Notes: generated from the sequence alone by a model not told the origin. Positions 1 to 6,348 are shown, counted from the stretch's first letter. The stretch is DNA of 10,497 nucleotides from Actinomycetes bacterium (GCA_021785315.1 JAJYFX010000029.1:1-10497); one strand, 5' to 3'. Program-made: numbers and translations.

Positions 1-1042
1 GACGCTGAATGAACTCTGCTGACCGCCTTGAAGCTATATCTAGATAGACACCTCCGTGAGGTCCGCCTCTGCCGGCTTTGACCTCGGCGTTGATGGATCG
101 GGCTACCTCGTCACGTGGAAGCAGCTCCGGAGGCCTTCTGTTGTTAATGTGGTCCTCGTACCAACGATCCGCTTCAGCTTCATTGTCGGCGGTTTCAGCT
201 GCAAACACCTGTGGAATGTAGTTGAACATGAATCGATTGCCCTCAGAGTTGCGCAGGACGCCGCCGTCTCCACGCACACCCTCGGTAACCAACAGTCCGC
301 GCACTGACAACGGCCATACCATGCCAGTCGGGTGAAACTGCATGCACTCCATATCGATGAGATCTGCGCCAGCCCACAGGGCCAGTGCATGTCCATCTCC
401 AGTCGACTCCCAAGAGTTGGTGGAATACTTCCACGATCTTCCGATCCCACCTGTTGCCATGACAAAAGCCTTGGCGGTAAACAGAATCATCTTTCCGTTA
501 GGCCGGTGGTAACCTACAGCACCGCTAATTTCTCCCGAAGAGTTTTTCAGGAGCCTTAAGATTTTCGTCTCCATAAACACATCAATATCTAGAGCTACAG
601 CGCGTTGCTGGAGGGTTCGAATTAGCTCGAGGCCGGTTCTGTCTCCAACGTGAGCCAGCCTTGCGTAACGGTGTCCGCCAAAGTCCCTTTGATGAATTCG
701 GCCGTCTTTAGTTCTATCAAATAAAGCGCCCCAAGCCTCCAGCTCATAAATTCTGTCAGGAGATTCCTGGGCGTGCAGTTGGGCCATCCGCCAGTTGCCC
801 AGCATCTTTCCTCCGCGAATGGTGTCCCTGAAGTGAACCTTCCAGTTATCTTCAGACCATACGTTTCCCATCGCAGCCGCTGCGCCGCCTTCAGCCATAA
901 CTGTGTGTGCTTTGCCGAGAAGCGATTTGCAAACTATTGCTGTGCGCAAGCCTCGTTGCTCAGCTTCGATGGCCGCACGAAGCCCTGCTCCACCTGCACC
1001 AATTACTAGAACGTCGAGATCTATATGTTCATATTCAGCCAT
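1..1042 (-). CDS. sdhA: Succinate dehydrogenase flavoprotein subunit, Sdh1 type (partial, 3' end outside window)
   Basis: Oxidises succinate to fumarate in the TCA cycle, on the cytoplasmic face of the membrane, passing electrons via FAD to the iron-sulfur subunit. The frame is open from an ATG at 1042 to the window edge, giving 347 codons of a protein usually about 600-650 residues long. Visible are the FAD-binding GAGGAG motif (residues 15-20), the covalent-FAD histidine in AHTVMAEGG (H46), the substrate-loop motif QFHPTG (H237), TEGVRGDGG (253-261) and RDEVARS with the likely catalytic Arg (R315). The overall pattern, including FGKAHTV-like and NNRRPPELLPRDEVAR-like blocks, matches actinobacterial Sdh1 enzymes. 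The start has a purine-rich site (AAAGGGTG) and lies 9 nt after the sdhC stop, so the two are cotranscribed. Because the covalent His and the quinone-type anchor partner are present, L-aspartate oxidase is unlikely. Confidence 0.95.
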   Translation of the reverse strand, partial: MAEYEHIDLDVLVIGAGGAGLRAAIEAEQRGLRTAIVCKSLLGKAHTVMAEGGAAAAMGNVWSEDNWKVHFRDTIRGGKMLGNWRMAQLHAQESPDRIYELEAWGALFDRTKDGRIHQRDFGGHRYARLAHVGDRTGLELIRTLQQRAVALDIDVFMETKILRLLKNSSGEISGAVGYHRPNGKMILFTAKAFVMATGGIGRSWKYSTNSWESTGDGHALALWAGADLIDMECMQFHPTGMVWPLSVRGLLVTEGVRGDGGVLRNSEGNRFMFNYIPQVFAAETADNEAEADRWYEDHINNRRPPELLPRDEVARSINAEVKAGRGGPHGGVYLDIASRRSAEFIQR

Positions 1043-1051
1043 GATCACCCT

Positions 1052-1882
1052 TTAGAAGATCTTCAGGTCAGTGATTACCCCACCGGCCACTAGGCGGACG
1101 TAAAGGTCTGTAAGTGCCACAAAGGTGAGACTCACCCAAGCCAGCTGCATGTGCCGAGCATTCAATGGGGTGACTATTTTCCACAAGCCATGCCGTACCG
1201 GATGCTTCGAAAACTCGTTTACGTTACCACCACAAAGATGGCGGCAAGCATGACATGAGATTGAATAGAACCATAGCAAAATGGCGTTCACGACAAGAAC
1301 TAGAGTTCCAACTGTGACCCCGATTCCACCGTCGCCCGGCAGATGAAATGCCATAATAGCGTCGATGGTCAACATTATGTTCAGCAAAACTCCGAGCACA
1401 AAGAAGTACCGGTGGATGTTTTGGATAATCAAGGGAAACCTTGTTTCACCCGTGTACTTCTTGTGTCCGTCAGCCACTCCACAAGCCTGCGGCGAGTGCC
1501 AGAAAGACCGGTAGTAGGCCTTCCGGTAGTAGTAGCAGGTAATTCTGAAACCCAGTGGAACGATCAGAATCACTAGCGCGGGCGAATAAGTCCACCAATG
1601 CAATAAGAAGCTCCCATGTGAGCCAGCCACACAGCTTTCTGCAACGCAGGGAGAATAGAAAGGTGAGATGAGATCACGATGTGAACTGGCTCCCACGTAG
1701 TAATTGCTGTTTTGAAAAGCGGCCCAGGTGGCGTAAACGATAAACAGAATCAAGTAGCCCTGCGTAATCAGCGGCGACTTCTTCCAATTGTCTTTACGCA
1801 ATGTCCGGATTTTGGGACCACCTCGTGCTCCCCCCAATACCAGCGGCACCGGTGCCGGTCTGATTCCCTCTTGCGTACTCAA
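1052..1882 (-). CDS. sdhC: Succinate dehydrogenase membrane anchor subunit (Sdh1-type SdhC)
   Basis: Membrane subunit of 276 residues that anchors SdhA/SdhB and carries electrons to quinone. Five hydrophobic segments are visible at about 41-57, 98-116, 155-179, 189-208 and 247-267. Conserved-looking loops are YYYRKAYYRSFW (117-128), KKYTGETRFPLIIQNIHRYFF (141-161) and CHACRHLCGG (210-219). This five-helix form with many Cys and His differs from the small SdhC/SdhD pair of E. coli and resembles the single anchor of mycobacterial Sdh1. From memory, the M. smegmatis Sdh1 structure was reported with a Rieske-type FeS cluster in the membrane; candidate ligands here are among C134, H140, C210, H211, C213, H215 and C217. 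The start is TTG at 1880-1882, chosen because a strong GGAGGAA site precedes it and no ATG is suitably placed. It is the first gene of the sdh operon in this window. Confidence 0.9.
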   Translation of the reverse strand: MSTQEGIRPAPVPLVLGGARGGPKIRTLRKDNWKKSPLITQGYLILFIVYATWAAFQNSNYYVGASSHRDLISPFYSPCVAESCVAGSHGSFLLHWWTYSPALVILIVPLGFRITCYYYRKAYYRSFWHSPQACGVADGHKKYTGETRFPLIIQNIHRYFFVLGVLLNIMLTIDAIMAFHLPGDGGIGVTVGTLVLVVNAILLWFYSISCHACRHLCGGNVNEFSKHPVRHGLWKIVTPLNARHMQLAWVSLTFVALTDLYVRLVAGGVITDLKIF

Positions 1883-1885
1883 GCG

Positions 1886-1892
1886 TTCCTCC
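1886..1892 (-). promoter_or_regulatory. Ribosome binding site that fixes the TTG start of sdhC
   Basis: GGAGGAA on the minus strand, with the GGAGG core 5 nt from TTG at 1880-1882. The next possible start is a GTG at codon 12, which lacks such a site, so TTG is preferred. Confidence 0.75.
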
Positions 1893-1946
1893 AGTTAAGA
1901 TCAAGCACATTTAGCAATAAAAGAATTACAAGGCCGAAGCTAATGT

Positions 1947-1985
1947 CTCAATTGAGCGGTCAACTAACAAACCTCAAAGTCAACT
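1947..1985. repeat. Short direct repeat and palindrome in the sdh leader
   Basis: GTCAACT occurs at 1959-1965 and again at 1979-1985, exactly 20 bp apart (AGTTGAC on the sdh strand). GTCAAC occurs once more as part of the -35 region (2090-2095). Next to the pair is the 10-bp palindrome CTCAATTGAG (1947-1956). A 20-bp phase is about two helical turns, as for a pair of bound regulators, but the units are short and chance cannot be ruled out. Confidence 0.3.
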
Positions 1986-2066
1986 CACAGCTTGAACAGC
2001 CCAGTCCAGCGACAATAAACAGACTTTCGCAGCTTCAACCACAGAAACTAACTCTTTCAGAAATCT

Positions 2067-2094
2067 AAAATATACATACATTTAAGACTGTCAA
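2067..2094 (-). promoter_or_regulatory. Candidate sigma-70-type promoter of the sdh operon
   Basis: On the minus strand a perfect -35 TTGACA (2089-2094) is followed after 16 nt by TATTTT (2067-2072), which matches the -10 consensus at four of six bases. An overlapping TATATT is a better -10 match but leaves only 14 nt of spacing. Transcription would start near 2060, giving a leader of about 178 nt before the sdhC TTG. It points directly at sdhC with no gene between. Confidence 0.55.
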
Positions 2095-2114
2095 CGACAG
2101 GCGGCTCTCTTAGC

Positions 2115-2132
2115 AAATTGGCTGACCAATTT
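2115..2132. promoter_or_regulatory. Perfect 7-4-7 inverted repeat upstream of the sdh promoter
   Basis: AAATTGG CTGA CCAATTT, a perfect two-fold symmetric site of 18 bp, lies 20 bp upstream of the -35 box at 2089-2094. That is a usual place for an activator, or for one arm of a repressor loop. No T run follows on either strand, so a terminator is unlikely. No regulator family can be named from the half-site. Confidence 0.45.
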
Positions 2133-2308
2133 CCTCTTACTTCAAAATCCGCTCAGTCGCAGAAGTCGAATCTACAATAAGCCACAATGCTATCTATCGG
2201 CAAATCAGAATCCGCTCGATGCGCCAGGCGATACAACCTACAGTTCACCCTGATGGCAATGTAAAACAGCTCATCAATTCACCATGCAATGGCCTAGCGA
2301 CTAAAACC

Positions 2309-2344
2309 CTAGCACTGCAGACGCCAAACAGTGTGCTAGTTTTT
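2309..2344 (+). terminator. Hairpin with T run, possibly bidirectional terminator
   Basis: CTAGCACTG (2309-2317) pairs with CAGTGTGCTAG (2329-2339) as a 9-bp stem with a 2-nt bulge and an 11-nt loop. Five T follow on the plus strand (2340-2344). On the minus strand the same stem is followed by GGTTTT, so it could back up the first terminator of the ABC operon. No plus-strand gene precedes it in this window. Confidence 0.5.
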
Positions 2345-2365
2345 GGAAAGTAAGGCGAGAGTTTT

Positions 2366-2407
2366 AAACGAAGACAGGGGTGTTCCCTAAGGAACTCCAC
2401 CCCTGTC
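2366..2407 (-). terminator. Intrinsic terminator of the ABC transporter operon
   Basis: GACAGGGGTG (2373-2382) is perfectly complementary to CACCCCTGTC (2398-2407). After a 3-nt bulge the stem continues as TTCC/GGAA, closed by a CTAA loop. On the minus strand the stem is followed by TTCGTTT. It begins 44 nt after the stop codon of permease 2, where the operon should end. Confidence 0.7.
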
Positions 2408-2451
2408 GACAATCGATCTCACAAAGGGATCAACCCTGCAAATCACGACGC

Positions 2452-3288
2452 CTATCTGCCAACGATCGTCCATCTGAAAAATCGCCGCTGGATTAGGCGT
2501 ACTATGGTCACGTTGATTACGCCGATTAACGCTGCCAGGAAAACCAGTGCAAGCAATCTGCCTGTCTGGAATCCTTCGCCGTAGAAGTTGAGCAGATATC
2601 CCAAACCGACGTTGCTAACTTCCATCTCTCCAACAATCATCCCGATGACTGCAAGAGCAACTCCTATTCGAACACCGGCAAGAATATATGGAACCGACGC
2701 TGGAAGAATAACCTTTCGTACGAGCTGGCGCTCACTAAGACCCATTGTCTTTCCCACCTCAACGTAGCCCTTGCTAACGTTTCTAAGTCCGCCAGCGGTG
2801 TTGAGCAAAACGGGAAAGAACGTGATCAAAATGATGAAAAGGATTCTGGCCTTTGAAGAAATTCCAACCCACAATATGAGCAGAGGGATCAAAACATTCA
2901 GCGGCGTGGCGTTAGCAGAATTTATGAACGGGCCAAGTATTCCCTCTGCTAATGAATAGCGGCCTATGAGCATTCCGAGCAGAATGCCAGCAACCAGGCC
3001 GATAAACAATCCGATATACAGCTCGCGAATCGAAATCGAAAGTGCACCTTGTGCAGTGCCAGCTTTAAAAAGCGCCCCGAAATCGCTTGCCACCCTTTGC
3101 GGTGAAGGAATAAGAACCGGGCTTACGAAACTCGCAAAAAGTTCCCATAAGGCTGAAATTATCGCTATCACCGCCAGTGGGGCGGCTACGATTGTCCAGC
3201 CCCGCTGAGAAATCGCCGGTTTCGGAGGTCTTGGCATTGTACTCACCAAATCCTCACCCACCTGGACTTCAATTACTTTCATGCTCAT
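2452..3288 (-). CDS. ABC transporter permease 2, NitT/TauT (SsuC/TauC-like) family
   Basis: Inner-membrane subunit of an importer for a small organic solute. It is 278 residues, normal for this family. A short cytoplasmic N-terminus precedes the first helix at about 32-52. Further helices lie near 90-110, 130-142, 147-164, 206-222 and 245-266. The family marks are NATP (126-129), SKARILFI (145-152), LLNTAGGLRNV (161-171) and the EAA loop that contacts the ATPase (about 177-205, with GLSERQLVRKVILPASVP). ATG at 3288 overlaps the ATPase stop by 4 nt (ATGA), so translation is probably coupled; a second Met lies two codons further. It is clearly a paralogue of the permease at 4136-5074, so the channel is probably a heterodimer. 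It is the last gene of the operon. Confidence 0.88.
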   Translation of the reverse strand: MSMKVIEVQVGEDLVSTMPRPPKPAISQRGWTIVAAPLAVIAIISALWELFASFVSPVLIPSPQRVASDFGALFKAGTAQGALSISIRELYIGLFIGLVAGILLGMLIGRYSLAEGILGPFINSANATPLNVLIPLLILWVGISSKARILFIILITFFPVLLNTAGGLRNVSKGYVEVGKTMGLSERQLVRKVILPASVPYILAGVRIGVALAVIGMIVGEMEVSNVGLGYLLNFYGEGFQTGRLLALVFLAALIGVINVTIVRLIQRRFFRWTIVGR

Positions 3289-4136
3289 TGGGGCAACCCC
3301 TTGCCGGCACGCAAATGAGACATGATGTGACTCCTCAACTCAAGTGCCCTCGGATGAGCTCGAACGTCATACTCATCTCTTGGCCTGGGAAGGTCGACGT
3401 CAACAATTTCTGTGATCCGCCCGGGAGCCGGCTGGAACAAGGCAATCCGGTCGGACAGGAATATTGCTTCATCTACGTCGTGAGTTACGAACACGATGGT
3501 CATTCCCAATTTCGCCCATAGTTGGGCGATCTCAACCTGAAGAGCCTCTCGGGTGAAGTTATCCAATTGACCAAAAGGCTCATCCATCAGCAGAACCTTT
3601 GGACGAACTGCCAAGGCCCTCGCAACTCCAACTCTTTGCTGCATGCCTCCTGAAAGGGTGTAAGGAGGGGAGGTCGCGAAAGATGCCAGCCCGACCATCT
3701 CGAGAACTTCCATCGCCCTTTCACTTCGATCCTTTTTGTTCATGCCGCGAGCCTCTAGGCCCAGTGCAGCATTCTCCAAAACAGAGCGCCAGGGAAGGAG
3801 ATTTATATCTTGAAAGACATAGGCCATGTCCTGAGATATGCCTGACAGCGGCACGCCGTCGAGGCTTCGTGTTCCCGCATCGGCCTGCTCGAGACCATCA
3901 ATTATTCTCAGCAAGGTAGTTTTTCCACAACCGCTCGGACCAACCAAAGAAATAAATTCGCCCGTATGAACTGACAGGTCCACATGATCAAGTGCAACCA
4001 CAGTTCGCTCTTTGGTAAAAAACGTCTTGCACATTTCCTTCACTTGCAGGATAGGAGTGCCGTCTTGTGCTGCATTGACCTGGTCCATAGTTGTAAGGTC
4101 ACCTATTCTTGTATCGGTCTGTACTTCGTACGTCAT
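3285..4136 (-). CDS. ABC transporter ATP-binding protein, NitT/TauT (SsuB/TauB-like) family
   Basis: Cytoplasmic ATPase that powers the importer, probably as a homodimer under two different permeases. It is 283 residues from the chosen ATG. In order: Walker A GPSGCGKTT (66-74), Q-loop VFQDINLLPW (Q109), signature LSGGMQQR (161-168), Walker B VLLMDE (181-186), D-loop with FGQLD (188-192; most relatives have FGALD), and H-loop H219 in VTHD. All catalytic residues are present. The FQDINLLPWRSV block is typical of the nitrate/taurine/sulfonate branch. The start at 4136 forms a TAATG junction with permease 1 and has AGGAAGG upstream; a longer frame from 4187 would overlap permease 1 by 52 nt and was not chosen. 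The N-terminus is about 30 residues longer than the core domain needs. Confidence 0.92.
   Translation of the reverse strand: MTYEVQTDTRIGDLTTMDQVNAAQDGTPILQVKEMCKTFFTKERTVVALDHVDLSVHTGEFISLVGPSGCGKTTLLRIIDGLEQADAGTRSLDGVPLSGISQDMAYVFQDINLLPWRSVLENAALGLEARGMNKKDRSERAMEVLEMVGLASFATSPPYTLSGGMQQRVGVARALAVRPKVLLMDEPFGQLDNFTREALQVEIAQLWAKLGMTIVFVTHDVDEAIFLSDRIALFQPAPGRITEIVDVDLPRPRDEYDVRAHPRALELRSHIMSHLRAGKGLPQ
3290..3302 (-). promoter_or_regulatory. Hairpin covering the ribosome binding site of permease 2
   Basis: On the minus strand the Shine-Dalgarno-like AAGGGG (3297-3302) is followed by TTG and CCCC (3290-3293), one nucleotide before the ATG at 3288. GGGG and CCCC can close a small stem that hides the site. 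Ribosomes finishing the ATPase gene would open it, since the stem encodes the ATPase's last residues (GLPQ). This would couple permease 2 to ATPase translation. Confidence 0.4.
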
Positions 4137-5074
4137 TATGCGATGCGCCTTCCTGCTGATGTGTCGGCTATCCACGGAAAACGCCACGCTTGGATCTTCC
4201 GAGCTAGCGCAAATAGAATTAGTGCCAAACCTGTCGTCGCTACAATCGTCGATATCAGATCTGCGGTTTGGCTGTAACTGCCGAAGGTCTCGGCCAATCC
4301 GCCGAGGCCAGTGTCACCGATTTCCTGACCTCCAAGGATCATGCCAACGGCGCCAACGGCAAGAGCAATTCGAATTCCAATGAAGATGAATGGTATGGTC
4401 CCCGGGAAATAAACCTTCCAGGTTTGCTTCCAGCCATTCAGTCCAAATGCCTTCCCCACATCTGTGAAATTTCCACGAACTGCTTTCACGCCAGCATAGG
4501 TATTGACCAGCAATGGCCAGATGCAAATCACCATTATAAAAGCAACTCTTGCCTTGGTCCCTATGCCAAACCACACTTCCATTACCGGCAATAGCGCAAT
4601 CGAAGGCGTAGCATTGCCAAAGGCCACGAGCGGTTCGAATGCACGCTCGATCATTCGAACCCTGCCCATGAGCATGCCAACGCCAACACCGACAATTCCG
4701 GCGATAATTATCCCGCCAAGCATTTCCAGCAAGCTTTGAAAGAAAGCTTTTGGCAAGCGCCCGTCACCGATTAGGCGAAAAAAAGAAGTAAAAACATTTG
4801 ATGGAGTAGATATGAAGATGGGCTTCAGGACAAGACCCGACAGCTGCCAAAGGGCCAGAACTGCAACAACAGCGACCCAACGTGCAATCCGTTGCTTATT
4901 CTTCTGAGATAATCCAGAAGACTTCTTTTCGAGTACAACGGAACCGGCGCCACTCTCCATCGATCCACTTCCTGCATTCACGATGATCCCGGCAGGGACC
5001 TCCCGGGTTTTACCCGAGAGGTCCGTTGCCGCAGATTCACTAGGTGTAAACCTGTTAGTTACCTGATCCGCCAC
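4136..5074 (-). CDS. ABC transporter permease 1, NitT/TauT (SsuC/TauC-like) family
   Basis: Inner-membrane permease subunit, 312 residues from GTG at 5074. The first helix lies at about 65-83, with others near 116-136, 160-172, 177-193, 229-247 and 273-291. Family marks are NATP (154-157), TKARVAFI (173-180), LLVNTYAGVKAV (188-199) and the EAA loop (about 205-233, with GLNGWKQTWKVYFPGTIP). The GTG directly follows the stop of the binding-protein gene (TAAGTG), but its ribosome site is weak. An ATG at codon 39 (4960) has a better site (AGGAAG, 7 nt spacing) and would leave a 26-residue tail before helix 1, a usual length, so the true start is uncertain. The extra N-terminal stretch is polar and rich in Ser, Gly and Thr. 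It pairs with the permease at 2452-3288. Confidence 0.88.
   Translation of the reverse strand: MADQVTNRFTPSESAATDLSGKTREVPAGIIVNAGSGSMESGAGSVVLEKKSSGLSQKNKQRIARWVAVVAVLALWQLSGLVLKPIFISTPSNVFTSFFRLIGDGRLPKAFFQSLLEMLGGIIIAGIVGVGVGMLMGRVRMIERAFEPLVAFGNATPSIALLPVMEVWFGIGTKARVAFIMVICIWPLLVNTYAGVKAVRGNFTDVGKAFGLNGWKQTWKVYFPGTIPFIFIGIRIALAVGAVGMILGGQEIGDTGLGGLAETFGSYSQTADLISTIVATTGLALILFALARKIQAWRFPWIADTSAGRRIA
4968..4973 (-). promoter_or_regulatory. Alternative ribosome binding site inside permease 1
   Basis: AGGAAG on the minus strand, 7 nt before an in-frame ATG at 4958-4960. It is better spaced than anything before the GTG at 5074 and could be the real, or a second, start of permease 1. Confidence 0.4.
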
Positions 5075-6169
5075 TTAGTACGCACTTTCATGTGCACTGA
5101 ATTGCGCCCAAGCGCTTTGCCATGGGGTAAGGTTCATCAGCTGATCCGCTGGATTCAAACCGGACCCCTTTAGAGCATTCTGTTGCTTCGCGATATTGAG
5201 ATTGAATGAAATCACTGAAGAGGTGACCGTCGATTGTGCGGCAGGCCAACCCTGGATGCTCTGCAGTTCGGTCCACGCAGCCTGATACTGCGCCGTGGTA
5301 TCTGCACCCTTGGTATACGTGGATGCCAGCTTCACCCAAGAAGCCTCGTCCGTGTTGAACAGCTTTGCTGATGCGAGCCAAGCCAGATCAATTGCTTCAG
5401 CCATGGCAGGATGCGACTTTATCCAAGAACCTTCAGCGGCCATGAAACTGTCGGCGTATTGAGGCAGTAACGTTGCGCCTACAGCCAGAACGTGAAACTT
5501 GGCACCAGCCTTCGGAACTGCATTCGAGTGAACAAACGCAGCGTCAACCTGGCCGGCAATCAGTGCGCTCAGCGATGCACTACTGGCGCCAGTCTTTAGC
5601 AAACTGACCTGAGATGAAGTCAAGTTTCCTTTTGAAAGTGCAGCCGTCAGTAGGACTCCGTCAGGTGACGCATCACAACAAATGGCAACTTTCTTGCCTT
5701 TGAGGTCAGACAATCCCGCAATACTCGACTTTGCTAAAAGAACATCGTCGAGGCGGGCCTGGTTTGGTCCAAATACAACGAGACCGGCATCGACTTCAGT
5801 TGGAAGCGGACCGGACGTGGAATCCAGCGAACCACTGGCTACAGCCAATTCTGGAGCATTTTGAGACGCGTTAGTCTGAGTCGCGCTAGCACCCCATTTC
5901 TTCAAAAACTGAACAAGACTGTAAACATTTGTATCCCCGATATGAGCACTCCCAGCTGCATTTCCAATTGCGAAGCTCAGACCCTTCAGATTTGGCGTAC
6001 CATCTGCATTGAAGTTGAGCTGAGTAGCTGTTGAGGGCTGACCTGCGGCACTGGTTGCCGCTGCCGAACCCGCGGCAGTAGTTGCGGTAGAACTTGCTGA
6101 GCTACTTGACCCGCATGCGCTGATTAAAAGCGCCGAAAGCAAGATAAGTCCTGATATTTTAGTCTTCAA
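5075..6169 (-). CDS. ABC transporter substrate-binding lipoprotein, NitT/TauT (NMT1/SsuA-like) family
   Basis: Lipid-anchored outer-face receptor that delivers the solute to the permeases, 364 residues. The signal peptide MKTKISGLILLSALLISAC ends in a lipobox (ISAC) with C19 as the lipidated residue, followed by a Ser/Ala/Thr-rich tether (20-50). The binding domain starts near 60 (LKGLSFAIG). Family marks are DDVLLAKSSI (141-150), DLKGKKVAI (155-163) and LIAGQVDAAFVHS (203-215). The adjacent cysteines C164-C165 are unusual in an exported protein. The start is TTG at 6167-6169: the frame has no ATG or GTG between it and an upstream in-frame TAG, and GGGGGG lies 3 nt before it. The substrate is not evident; sulfonates, nitrate, thiamine precursors, riboflavin or aromatic acids are all known for this family. 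It is the first gene of the operon, ending one base before permease 1 begins. Confidence 0.85.
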   Translation of the reverse strand: MKTKISGLILLSALLISACGSSSSASSTATTAAGSAAATSAAGQPSTATQLNFNADGTPNLKGLSFAIGNAAGSAHIGDTNVYSLVQFLKKWGASATQTNASQNAPELAVASGSLDSTSGPLPTEVDAGLVVFGPNQARLDDVLLAKSSIAGLSDLKGKKVAICCDASPDGVLLTAALSKGNLTSSQVSLLKTGASSASLSALIAGQVDAAFVHSNAVPKAGAKFHVLAVGATLLPQYADSFMAAEGSWIKSHPAMAEAIDLAWLASAKLFNTDEASWVKLASTYTKGADTTAQYQAAWTELQSIQGWPAAQSTVTSSVISFNLNIAKQQNALKGSGLNPADQLMNLTPWQSAWAQFSAHESAY

Positions 6170-6197
6170 CTTCCCCCCATATAAAGTTATTAACTCC

Positions 6198-6214
6198 AGT
6201 TGCTTTATGCAACT
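6198..6214. promoter_or_regulatory. 6-5-6 inverted repeat just before the binding-protein gene
   Basis: AGTTGC TTTAT GCAACT, perfect arms of 6 bp with a 5-nt centre, starting 29 nt before the TTG start. It could be an operator, or an RNA hairpin near the ribosome site. No T run follows. Confidence 0.4.
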
Positions 6215-6233
6215 TAGCTTACGACAGCAGACT

Positions 6234-6250
6234 AATGTTTCCTTAACATT
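6234..6250. promoter_or_regulatory. Second 6-5-6 inverted repeat in the ABC leader
   Basis: AATGTT TCCTT AACATT, perfect 6-bp arms with a 5-nt centre. It has the same geometry as the repeat at 6198-6214 and begins 36 bp from it, though the half-sites differ in sequence. On the transcribed strand the loop reads AAGGA. Confidence 0.35.
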
Positions 6251-6330
6251 GTCGAGGGTCCCCTAGATCGCATCCACATCCTCGCAGCCCCCAGCGAAGG
6301 AAAACATAACGTCTTGTCGCCTTCAAATTT

Positions 6331-6348
6331 CTAGCAGGTTACTGCTAG
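6331..6348. promoter_or_regulatory. Candidate operator at the ABC transcript start
   Basis: CTAGCAG GTTA CTGCTAG, a perfect 7-4-7 palindrome. With the promoter at 6361-6388 and a start near 6354 it would cover about +7 to +24, a classic position for a repressor that blocks early transcription. No regulator gene is in the window, so its protein is unknown. Confidence 0.5.

Larger units (their letters stand above)
1883..2451. other. 569-bp intergenic region between the ABC operon and sdhC
   Basis: No convincing gene is seen on either strand. From right to left it holds a strong hairpin just after the ABC operon (2366-2407), a second hairpin with a T run on the plus side (2309-2344), a perfect inverted repeat (2115-2132), a good vegetative promoter facing sdhC (2067-2094), and a leader of about 170 nt with a repeated AGTTGAC and a CTCAATTGAG palindrome. 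The region is richer in A and T than the flanking genes. Confidence 0.7.

Noticed and set aside
615..622. GTTCGAAT, the T-loop word of tRNA genes.
   Set aside because: It is inside the well-supported sdhA frame and no acceptor or anticodon stems surround it.
1943..2068. 41-codon plus-strand frame rich in Gln, Leu and Ser (MSQLSGQLTNLK...).
   Set aside because: It has only a weak ribosome site, lies opposite the sdh leader and next to the sdh -10 box, and its composition reflects the repeated TCAA/CAGCTT words in the DNA. Not supported as a gene.
4137..4187. Longer ATPase start adding 17 residues.
   Set aside because: It would overlap permease 1 by 52 nt. The ATG at 4136 forms a TAATG junction and has a ribosome site.
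6166..6180. Four-codon upstream frame (ATG GGG GGA AGT TGA) overlapping the TTG start of the binding protein.
   Set aside because: It uses the same G run that serves as the ribosome site of the TTG start and has no site of its own. Most likely chance.
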